This document shows positions 35,060 through 42,393 of a stretch of 64,000 nt of DNA, one piece after another. Both the position numbers and the translations under genes were made by a program. Origin of the DNA: Prevotella sp. GTDB lineage: Bacteria; Bacteroidota; Bacteroidia; Bacteroidales; Bacteroidaceae. Below the pieces are notes generated by a model, which was given only the letters and a program-made list of their open reading frames with translations, searched no databases and had not been told where the DNA came from. Each line of letters opens with the position of its first letter. The first letter of the stretch is position 1. The DNA is taken from contig JAEEQB010000009.1 in the NCBI GenBank assembly GCA_016285075.1, forward strand, positions 31,420 through 95,419, read 5' to 3'.

Positions 35060-36748
35060 ATGAAACTAAGATATTTCATTCCGTCAGTATTAGCAGTGGT
35101 GGCTGCCATGTTCACAAGCTGCTCTGATGACAACGACCCCACCTATCTGGATAACCTCCGTGTTTCCTCCTCATACGTGGCTATTAACCAGAACGGCGGT
35201 TCCACCAGCATCGACGTAAACGCTACAGAGAGCTGGAGTGTCGATGCCGAGAGCGTTCCCGCCTGGCTCACCATCAGCCCTGCACAGGGCGGTGCCGGCC
35301 AGACCTCTGTCAGTTTCTCTGCCGAGAGCAGCCTCGATGGCCGCACTGCAGAGGTGTTGTTTAACTGCGGCGGCAAGACCCAGCGCATCAATGTGATTCA
35401 GGGGTTGGCAACCGTTTCACCTGCCACCTGCGCTGAGGTGATTGCCGGTCCCGACTCCAAGAACTACCGTGTGACGGGTACTGTCAAGTCCATTGCCAAC
35501 ACCACTTACGGCAACTGGTATCTCGTGGACGAGACTGGCGAGGTCTACATCTATGGTACTCTTGACAAGAAGGGTGCCGAGAAGAACTTCCTTAGCCTGG
35601 GCATTGATGTTGGCGACGTAGTGACCGTAGAAGGACCGAAGACCACTTATAACGGTACTGTTGAGCTGGTGAATGTCACCGTGCTCAGCATCAAGAAGTC
35701 GCTCATCAAGATAGAGTCGGGCGGTGAGGCAGCCTTTGACGCCAACGGCGGCGACTTCATGGTACAGCTCACCGTAGCCGGTGACGGTCCCTACATCGAC
35801 ATCGACGATGCAGGCAAGTCATGGGTAGGCATCTCATCTATCGTGAAGACCGACACCACTACCAACGTCATGTTCCACGTAGCCGCCAACCAGGAAGAGT
35901 CTGCCCGTACGGCTAACATTGAGTTCAAATCCACCTCTGGCAAGACAGTCAGCACCGTTTCAGCTTCCGTCAGCCAGATGGGTCTCTCCGGCACGCTTAC
36001 CAACCCCTTCTCTGTTGAGGATGCCATTGCCTACTGCCAGACGCTCTCTGGCGAGACGGCCAACGACTTCTTCGTGAAGGGTAAGATTTCAAAGATTGAG
36101 GTTGACAAGAACGGCGTTTCCCAGGAGTTCGGCTCTTACGGTAATGCTACCTTCTGGATTAGCAGTGACGGCAACTTCAACGATGATCTCACCAAGGACT
36201 TCGAATGCTACCGCGTGCTGTGGCTCGGCAACCAGAAGTGGGCAGAGGGCAACGCTCAGATCTCTGTTGGCGATGAGGTGATTATCTGCGGTAAGCTCAC
36301 ACTCTACAAGGGAACTGCAGAGACCTCTGGCAACAAGGCCTACATCTACAGCATCAACGGCGTTACCACCGATGTCAACGGCATTGGCTCACTCGCGGCT
36401 CCGTTCAATATCGCTGGTGCCATGAACTGCATTGACAACGGCTGGACAGGCGACGTCTTCGTACAGGGTATCGTCTCGAAGTTCGCCAACAATGGTGAGT
36501 TTGGCGCCAAGTATGGCAACGGCACCTTCTGGATCAGCGACGATGGTACCTTCAACGATGACCTCACCAAGGACTTCGAGGCCTATCGCGTGCTGTGGCT
36601 TGGCAACAAGAAGTGGGAAGAGGGCGACGACCAGCTCCATGTCGGCGACAAGGTAATCCTGCACGGACAGCTCACCAAGTACGGCTCTACCTACGAGACC
36701 AACCAGAACAAGGCCTACGTCTACGAAGTGTCGCACTTGGCTCAGTAA
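35060..36748 (+). CDS. BACON/OB-fold surface lipoprotein
   Basis: 562 aa with a lipoprotein signal (MFTSC, Cys21) followed by SDDNDP, an acidic stretch of the kind that marks surface export in Bacteroidota. Two BACON-type beta-sandwich domains are visible (SSSYVAINQNGGSTSIDVNATE near 35; KSLIKIESGGEAAFDANGG near 215). They alternate with three OB-fold-like domains. The last two OB-like domains are near copies (TFWISSDGNFNDDLTKDFE and TFWISDDGTFNDDLTKDFE, about 125 residues apart). It lies between two paralogous receptors and 31 bases after the first, so it is probably the surface partner of the receptor system. OB folds often bind oligosaccharide or nucleic acid, but no ligand can be named. 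Confidence 0.8.
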   Translation: MKLRYFIPSVLAVVAAMFTSCSDDNDPTYLDNLRVSSSYVAINQNGGSTSIDVNATESWSVDAESVPAWLTISPAQGGAGQTSVSFSAESSLDGRTAEVLFNCGGKTQRINVIQGLATVSPATCAEVIAGPDSKNYRVTGTVKSIANTTYGNWYLVDETGEVYIYGTLDKKGAEKNFLSLGIDVGDVVTVEGPKTTYNGTVELVNVTVLSIKKSLIKIESGGEAAFDANGGDFMVQLTVAGDGPYIDIDDAGKSWVGISSIVKTDTTTNVMFHVAANQEESARTANIEFKSTSGKTVSTVSASVSQMGLSGTLTNPFSVEDAIAYCQTLSGETANDFFVKGKISKIEVDKNGVSQEFGSYGNATFWISSDGNFNDDLTKDFECYRVLWLGNQKWAEGNAQISVGDEVIICGKLTLYKGTAETSGNKAYIYSINGVTTDVNGIGSLAAPFNIAGAMNCIDNGWTGDVFVQGIVSKFANNGEFGAKYGNGTFWISDDGTFNDDLTKDFEAYRVLWLGNKKWEEGDDQLHVGDKVILHGQLTKYGSTYETNQNKAYVYEVSHLAQ

Positions 36749-36771
36749 ACTGAATACAATTACCTATTAAT

Positions 36772-36805
36772 AAGAGCCCTGCCCCTTTCGGCAGGGTTCT
36801 TTTTT
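36772..36805 (+). terminator. rho-independent terminator
   Basis: A 12-bp stem with one G-U pair (AAGAGCCCTGCC and GGCAGGGTTCTT), loop CCTTTC, then a T-run. It closes the receptor/lipoprotein unit. Confidence 0.88.
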
Positions 36806-36858
36806 AATGTATTCGTAATATTTTCCAAAAATATGTGTAGGTTTCCAAAATAAATGTG

Positions 36859-36866
36859 TACCTTTG
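36859..36866 (+). promoter_or_regulatory. -7 box of the second receptor gene
   Basis: TACCTTTG, a TAnnTTTG match, about 90 bases before the start codon. Together with the terminator upstream it makes the second receptor a separate transcription unit. Confidence 0.55.
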
Positions 36867-36950
36867 TGGCGTAAACGCTGCGAAACTGCTTTTGCTTAAT
36901 CGCAGCATAGCAAATTAGAGAAAGATTAATAATTCTTACAATTTCTTATT

Positions 36951-39900
36951 ATGATGAAAAGAGTGTTTATGATGGCTTTTACGCTGCTGATGACCACAGT
37001 AGCCGCCATCGCTCAGGTAACAACTGCTGGTATTACCGGCATTGTCACAGCCGACGGCGAAGAGGCCATCGGTGCTACTGTCACTGCACGTCACACACCA
37101 TCGGGAACTGTGTACCGTGCTGTCACCAACATGAACGGACGCTATACCATCACTGGTATGCGGGCAGGAGGTCCCTACGACATTGAGGTGAGCTACATTG
37201 GCTTCCAAACCAACAAAATGACAGGTTTCCAGCTCGCTCTGGGTCAGAACACCGTAGTCGATGCCACCTTGACAGAGGAAGGCCAGTTGCTGCAGGAGGT
37301 GACCATCGTAGCCAAGGCCAACAATACTATGCGCTCTGACCGTTCCGGTGCTGTGACGAACCTTAATACAGCACAGATGGCAGCTATTCCTACAGTGGGA
37401 CGCTCCATGACCGACATCATGAAGATGACTCCGCAGTCAAGCTCCGCCAGCGGCATGGCTATCGGAGGTGGTAACTACCGGCAGTCGAGTGTCACCATCG
37501 ATGGTGCCTCGTTCAACAATGCCTTTGGTCTGGGCAATTCTCCTCTTCCCGGTGGCGGCACGCCCATATCGCTGGATGCTCTGGAGCAGATGACCGTTTC
37601 GATCACTCCTTACGACGTCCGTCAGAGCGGATTCATCGGCGGTGGTATCAACGCCGTGACCAAGAGTGGAACTAACGCCTTCACAGGTTCAGCTTATTCT
37701 TATATTACAAGTACCTCACTAAAAGGCAGCCGTGTTGGCGATGCCACATTGTCTGTAGACAACGGCCACAACAACACCTATGGTCTCTCACTCGGCGGCC
37801 CCATCATCAAGGACAAGCTTTTCTTCTTCCTCAACGGAGAATTTGAGGACAATGTCACCACTGGTCCCGCAGCACGTGCAGGAAACGGTTATACGCCCTA
37901 CACTGTCACCAACCGCCGTCCCCAAATAGAGGAACTGGAAAGCCTCACAAGCTATCTCCAGCAGAATTACGGACTTTCCACAGGACCTTGGGAGGGATAC
38001 AATGTCAAGACGCCTGCCTACCGCCTGCTGGCCCGTCTGGACTGGAACATCAATGAAGACCACAAGTTCAACGTACGCTTCACCAAGTCCAACCGCAAGG
38101 CATCCAACCCCGCATCGGCCTCACGAAGCATCGGAAGCAACCGTTCCACCATCATCTATGGTGGCAACCAAAACTCCTATGGTTCAAACACTGACTATGG
38201 TATGTCGGCACTCTCCAGCCGTTACTATGCAGAGTACAATTTCACCTCTGTGGCTGCCGAGTTAAACAGCAAGTTTGGCAAGCTCCACAACACCCTACGC
38301 GGCACCTACTCCTTCCAGGACCAGCCACGATCTACCGAGTACAGAGATTCGGCACCTATCATCGAGGTTGTCATGAACGATGGACAAGGGCACTACCCCA
38401 CCTGGGCACTTACCGGCGACCTCTTCACTTATGGCAATCTGGCACAAACCAAAAACACCGTCATTACTGACGAGCTACACATGCAGCTCGGTAAGCACAA
38501 TCTCTTTGGAGGTTTACAGTTCGAGCACAACTACGCTGCCAATGGCTACGCGCAGGCAGCAGCCGGATATTATGCCTTTGAGGCAACACCCGAGCAGGTA
38601 GCTGCAGGCGACTGGGCATCGGTATTCACCGTACCCAACACACGTCTTTTCGGCATCACCTATGGCAACAACGCCACACACTCCATGTTCACCTCCGAGA
38701 TGTCCACCAACCAGTGGTCACTCTACCTACAGGACAACATGAGTCTCAGCGACCGCTTCCGTCTGTCGCTCGGTGTGCGCTTCGAACTGCCATCATACCC
38801 TGACCTGAAGGACAACTTCAATCAGGAATACTATAACCTAGGCGACTATCCTGAAGGCGATCCCAACTACTTCGGCGGACAGCACTTCCGTACTGACGAC
38901 GTGCCTGATGCCAGCATATCCTTCTCACCACGTGTAGGCTTCAACTGGGATGTCACTGGTGAGCAGAAATACATCCTTCGCGGAGGTACAGGACTCTTCG
39001 TGGGACGCATGCCTTTTGTATGGCTAATCTCTGCTGTTGGAAATTCCGGCATGGGACAGACTTCCTACATCGCATCACAGACCAAGGGTGCCATCCCAAC
39101 CCTCACGACCAGCCAGGAGGATATGCTCAGGCAAATCAATGCCACCAGCAAGACCACTATTCCCGGCAGCCCCACCATCCTGAGCAAGGATCTCCGTATG
39201 CCGAAGACCTGGAAAGCCTCGCTGGCTTTCGACGCCAAATTGCCTTATGACATTGACTTCACCATTGAGGGAATCTTTAACAAAGACCTCAATCCCGTTG
39301 TTGTATCCAACCGTGACATCTACTGGGACGGCACCTCCACCATCGACCTCGGCCACGGCGACGTACGCCACCTCATGGCCTACTACAATCCTAACTATTC
39401 GGCCTATGTGCTTGAGAATGCAGGTTCCAAGGCCTATTACATGTCACTTTCTGCACAGCTTCGCAAGTCGTTCGATTTCGGACTCGACCTCTCTGCCAGC
39501 TACACACTCTCCAAGGCCAAGAGCTACACCGAGGGTATAGGCGACCAGGTATCATCAGCCTATAACAACTACCGCAACTCCATCAACGCCGTCAATGACA
39601 ACGAGCTGGGCTATGCCACCTATGTGGCTCCGAGTCGTCTGCTCCTCTCTGCCAGCTACAAGCTCCAGGAGTCGAAGAACGCCTCATCCACCTTCAGCCT
39701 TGTCTATGACGGCTATCAGTACGCATTCCTCGGCGACTACTCCTACAGCCGCTTCAGCTATATCTTCGCCAGCAATATCAACAACGATGCACTTGCTCCT
39801 GGCAACCTCATCTACGTACCTGCCTCGCGAGAGGAGCTCAACAGCTGGGATTTTGCCGAAAGCACTTACGGCAAGAACAAACAGGTCTACACCGCAGACA

Positions 39901-40283
39901 TGCAGCGCGACGACTTCTGGGCATACATACAGCAGGATGACTACTTGAAGAACCGTACTGGCAAGTATGCCGAACGTGGCGGTGCCAAGATGCCCTGGCA
40001 CCATCAGATCGACTTCAAGTACGTGCGTGACATGAATATCCAGCTGGGCAATACAAAACACACCCTGCAACTGGGACTCGACATTCTGAACCTCCCTAAC
40101 TTCCTCTGCAAGGACTGGGGACTCTATAAGCAGGTTCAGAGCAACTCGCTGCTCTCCTACAGCAAAGGCAAATACACCTACAACACGGTGAACGGCGAAC
40201 GCCACCAGAAGACCTATCAGGACTTCCTCAACGGGGCATCCACCTATCAGATGATGTTCACCATCCGCTACCTCTTCAACTAA
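36951..40283 (+). CDS. Oar-like TonB-dependent receptor (paralogue without OmpA domain)
   Basis: 1110 aa with a signal peptide (cleavage near AAIAQ). It has the same carboxypeptidase-regulatory-like domain (GIVTADGEEAIGATVTARHT), plug (TIDGASFNNAFGLGNSPLPG) and barrel as the receptor at 31249, but ends at the last strand (YQMMFTIRYLFN) with no coiled coil or OmpA domain. It has its own promoter. An Rpn-type nuclease gene follows after 65 bases. The two receptors differ most in the loops between strands, so they may take related but different ligands. Confidence 0.85.
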   Translation: MMKRVFMMAFTLLMTTVAAIAQVTTAGITGIVTADGEEAIGATVTARHTPSGTVYRAVTNMNGRYTITGMRAGGPYDIEVSYIGFQTNKMTGFQLALGQNTVVDATLTEEGQLLQEVTIVAKANNTMRSDRSGAVTNLNTAQMAAIPTVGRSMTDIMKMTPQSSSASGMAIGGGNYRQSSVTIDGASFNNAFGLGNSPLPGGGTPISLDALEQMTVSITPYDVRQSGFIGGGINAVTKSGTNAFTGSAYSYITSTSLKGSRVGDATLSVDNGHNNTYGLSLGGPIIKDKLFFFLNGEFEDNVTTGPAARAGNGYTPYTVTNRRPQIEELESLTSYLQQNYGLSTGPWEGYNVKTPAYRLLARLDWNINEDHKFNVRFTKSNRKASNPASASRSIGSNRSTIIYGGNQNSYGSNTDYGMSALSSRYYAEYNFTSVAAELNSKFGKLHNTLRGTYSFQDQPRSTEYRDSAPIIEVVMNDGQGHYPTWALTGDLFTYGNLAQTKNTVITDELHMQLGKHNLFGGLQFEHNYAANGYAQAAAGYYAFEATPEQVAAGDWASVFTVPNTRLFGITYGNNATHSMFTSEMSTNQWSLYLQDNMSLSDRFRLSLGVRFELPSYPDLKDNFNQEYYNLGDYPEGDPNYFGGQHFRTDDVPDASISFSPRVGFNWDVTGEQKYILRGGTGLFVGRMPFVWLISAVGNSGMGQTSYIASQTKGAIPTLTTSQEDMLRQINATSKTTIPGSPTILSKDLRMPKTWKASLAFDAKLPYDIDFTIEGIFNKDLNPVVVSNRDIYWDGTSTIDLGHGDVRHLMAYYNPNYSAYVLENAGSKAYYMSLSAQLRKSFDFGLDLSASYTLSKAKSYTEGIGDQVSSAYNNYRNSINAVNDNELGYATYVAPSRLLLSASYKLQESKNASSTFSLVYDGYQYAFLGDYSYSRFSYIFASNINNDALAPGNLIYVPASREELNSWDFAESTYGKNKQVYTADMQRDDFWAYIQQDDYLKNRTGKYAERGGAKMPWHHQIDFKYVRDMNIQLGNTKHTLQLGLDILNLPNFLCKDWGLYKQVQSNSLLSYSKGKYTYNTVNGERHQKTYQDFLNGASTYQMMFTIRYLFN

Positions 40284-40348
40284 CCAAGAAGTTGAATCTA
40301 TTACAAAAAAGCGAGTAAGAACAAGTTCACAAAGAGGAGAGACAGGCA

Positions 40349-41251
40349 ATGAATGATGACAAACGTATAGTCCGTTTCGACTGGGCCGTGAAGCGTATGC
40401 TGCGTGACAAGGCGAACTTCGGTGTGCTGGAGGGCCTGATGAAGGTGCTCATCGGCGAGGACCTTCGCATAGACGAGATCCTTGAGAGCGAGTCAAACCA
40501 GGATGGCTTCGATGACAAGTTCAACCGTGTGGACATCAAGGCGAAGAACAGTCGTGGCGACATCATCATCGTGGAGGTGCAGCTCACCCGTGAACTGTAT
40601 TACCTGGAGCGTATTCTCTATGGTGTCTCGAAGACCGTCACCGAGCATATCTCGCTCGGCAGCAAATACGATCAGGTGAAGAAGGTGTACTCCATCAACA
40701 TCCTCTACTTCGACCTTGGCCGTGGCAAGGATTTCCTCTATCACGGCACAACCCAGTTCCGAGGCGTGCACACCGGTGACTTCCTTGAAGTGAACACGAA
40801 GGAGAAGGGTGTCATCAGTATGCGCTCTCCGGCCGACATTTTCCCAGAATACTACCTGATCCGTGTGAACGAGTTCAACGACGTGGCCACGACGCCCATT
40901 GAGGAATGGCTCGACTACCTGAAGAACGACCACATCAAGGAGGACACAAAGGTTCCTGGCCTCCAAGAGGCACGTGAGAAGCTGGCATACCTTCGCATGA
41001 CTCCGGAGGAGCGCCATGCTTACGACCGCCATATTGACAACCTGATGATCCAGAACGATGTCATAGACACAGCCCGCGAGGAGGGTCTGGCCCAGGGACG
41101 CGAGGAGGGTCTGGCCCAGGGGTTTGCTCGGGGACGCAATGCCGCAATGGTGGAAATGGCCAAGAAGCTATTGGCGGCAGGTATCAACAAACAGGTTGTT
41201 GTCCAGACAACAGGTTTATCTGAATCCGAGGTTGACAGCATCTTGCTGTAG
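40349..41251 (+). CDS. Rpn-family recombination-promoting nuclease (PD-(D/E)XK)
   Basis: 300 aa. The N-terminal PD-(D/E)XK nuclease core has FDDKFNRVDIKAK (Asp) and IIVEVQL (Glu-x-Gln), the expected catalytic spacing. The C-terminal part is helical and contains the repeated EEGLAQGREEGLAQGFARGR segment typical of the family. These genes were long annotated as transposases. Related Rpn proteins cut DNA and stimulate recombination, and some are reported in phage defence. Here it lies between an intact receptor and the 3' stump of another, which fits a local rearrangement. No terminal repeats mark it as an IS. Confidence 0.85.
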   Translation: MNDDKRIVRFDWAVKRMLRDKANFGVLEGLMKVLIGEDLRIDEILESESNQDGFDDKFNRVDIKAKNSRGDIIIVEVQLTRELYYLERILYGVSKTVTEHISLGSKYDQVKKVYSINILYFDLGRGKDFLYHGTTQFRGVHTGDFLEVNTKEKGVISMRSPADIFPEYYLIRVNEFNDVATTPIEEWLDYLKNDHIKEDTKVPGLQEAREKLAYLRMTPEERHAYDRHIDNLMIQNDVIDTAREEGLAQGREEGLAQGFARGRNAAMVEMAKKLLAAGINKQVVVQTTGLSESEVDSILL

Positions 41252-41377
41252 GAGGATTCCATGTCTCTTAGAATATTAGCCACCTTATGAGTCGTCCCTG
41301 ATGTCTAAGAAGCTAAGAAGCCTGAGAAGTTCTCATTCTCGCCTACGGCAAAAGCAAACTCTCTGCATTCGCCCTTG

Positions 41378-41411
41378 CAATGCCCTTGCGTATTAATACG
41401 CAAGGGCATTG
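41378..41411. repeat. 34-bp perfect palindrome
   Basis: CAATGCCCTTGCGTATT (41378-41394) is followed without a loop by its exact reverse complement (41395-41411). A partial extra copy (GCCCTTGCAATG) lies just before. It is 127 bases after the nuclease gene. It could fold as a terminator in RNA or extrude as a cruciform in DNA. Confidence 0.75.
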
Positions 41412-41450
41412 TGCTATCAATCGTTGCATTCTCTTCGAGTAATCTAAAGT

Positions 41451-41472
41451 CGAGATTCAAGCAAGAGAGTGG
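41451..41472 (+). repeat. 22-bp dispersed repeat, copy 1
   Basis: This stretch is identical over 22 bases to 44290-44311. Its last bases (TGG) are also the first bases of the receptor remnant, so it marks the junction. Confidence 0.7.
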
Positions 41473-41646
41473 AGACTCTACAAGCAGGTGCAGAACATGA
41501 ACCTCCTGAACTACAATGCGAAGACCGATGCCTTCAACTTCCCGCAACTGGCCAAGGGTACCACGCTCGACAAGACCCACACGAACTATAACGACTACCT
41601 GTCAACCTATCGCATCCAGTTCTGCGTCCACCATATCTTCGATTGA
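41470..41646 (+). pseudogene. 3' stump of a TonB-dependent receptor
   Basis: An open frame of 59 codons reads RLYKQVQNMNLLNYNAKTD and ends CVHHIFD-stop. It aligns with the last 60 residues of the receptor at 36951 (GLYKQVQSNSLLSYSKGKY ending TIRYLFN), including the spacing to the end. It has no start codon and its left edge is the end of a dispersed repeat. It is the remnant of a third paralogue, now cut off by the Rpn gene and repeat DNA. Confidence 0.8.
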
Positions 41647-41703
41647 TAAAAAAGAGTCGACCACATATTGTAGCCAATCGAATTGCCCCAAATATTCAGA
41701 AAG

Positions 41704-41747
41704 CGAAAGCCGCCGTCCTCAATGGATAGCGGTTTTCTTTGTTTTTT
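41704..41747 (+). terminator. terminator of the vanished receptor gene
   Basis: GAAAGCCGC-type left arm pairs with GCGGTTTTC across an imperfect stem of about 14 bp and loop TCAAT, followed by a T-rich tract. It lies 58 bases after the stump's stop, where the lost gene's terminator would be. Confidence 0.6.
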
Positions 41748-41766
41748 CTTATCCTAACCGTTTGAG

Positions 41767-41949
41767 TCAAATGCCCATAAAGCGGTCGTAAACAATATAA
41801 CCCTCAATGGTCTTATAAACCAGATCTTTATCTATCAGCACAGTCAGCGCGGACTTGACGCTGCTGATGCTGGGCAACTCATATCGTTTGACAAATTCGT
41901 TACTCAGAGGTTGTAGTACGATTCCGACCAGGGTGTGGATACTGCTCAC
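41767..41949 (-). pseudogene. 3' stump of an AAA-type ATPase
   Basis: The frame reads PLSNEFVKRYELPSISSVKS and ends VYDRFMGI-stop. This matches the C-terminal winged-helix end of the common Bacteroidales archaeal-type ATPase family (IxRYxLPSxSSVxxAxxxLxxKDxV...YxVYDxF). Only about 55 of the usual 370-plus residues remain. The 5' side runs straight into 22-bp tandem repeats, so the rest was lost or replaced. Confidence 0.7.
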
Positions 41950-42044
41950 TCAGGATGTGAATGCTGCTCACTCGGGATGTGAATGCTGCTCACTCAGGAT
42001 GTGAATGCTGCTCACTCAGGGAGTGAATACTGCTCACTCAGGGC
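41935..42044. repeat. five tandem 22-bp repeats
   Basis: Five consecutive 22-bp units start at 41935, 41957, 41979, 42001 and 42023, each differing from the consensus at zero to three positions. Every unit contains GTGAATGCTGCTCAC or a close form, a GTGA/TCAC inverted pair with a 7-base loop. There are no unique spacers. The array starts where the ATPase stump ends. Confidence 0.85.
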
Positions 42045-42393
42045 GGGGACGAACATAGAACGGAGGCTTGAGAGTTTACCGCCACTAAACTCGGAGTTTA
42101 CCGCCACTAAAGTCCGAGTTTAGTGGCGGTAAAACTTATTTGGCCACAGACACATATCCAAAAGCTCCTTTGGGGCCTCTCCACCAGCGTATGTGACGGG
42201 AAGGTCCATGGTGTTATCCCCCAAAAACCTATTGATGCGTTACTCTCTTCTGTTGAACTTCGCTCGACTTCGGTCGTGACTCGGGATAGTCATCAAGTAT
42301 ACTTGTGACTCTCCTCTCGCTACTCCTTCACTTGAGTTTCGCTCGAATCGTCTCTCGCCCGGCAGGCTGAAATCAGGCTTTCGTCAACGTTCG
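42045..42393. other. non-coding stretch rich in palindromes
   Basis: No gene seen. It holds a repeated, inverted element at 42074-42135, a CAAGTATACTTG palindrome at 42294-42305, and CGCTCGA-type short repeats from about 42260 to 42345. TCGCTACTCC near 42317 also occurs at the end of the HAD/M15 gene. Confidence 0.5.
42074..42135. repeat. 22-bp direct repeat plus inverted copy
   Basis: GTTTACCGCCACTAAA occurs at 42074 and again at 42096, in two 22-bp units. It then occurs inverted as TTTAGTGGCGGTAAA at 42119-42133. The second and inverted copies form a perfect 15-bp stem with a 7-base loop. The first copy could pair with the same arm, giving two alternative hairpins. Confidence 0.75.

Noticed and set aside
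40349..41251. Insertion sequence transposase
   Set aside because: Although older annotations call this family a transposase, it has a PD-(D/E)XK nuclease core and no terminal inverted repeats or target duplication are visible.
41935..42135. Short direct repeats resembling a CRISPR array
   Set aside because: The 22-bp units are head to tail with no unique spacers, and no cas gene is in the window.
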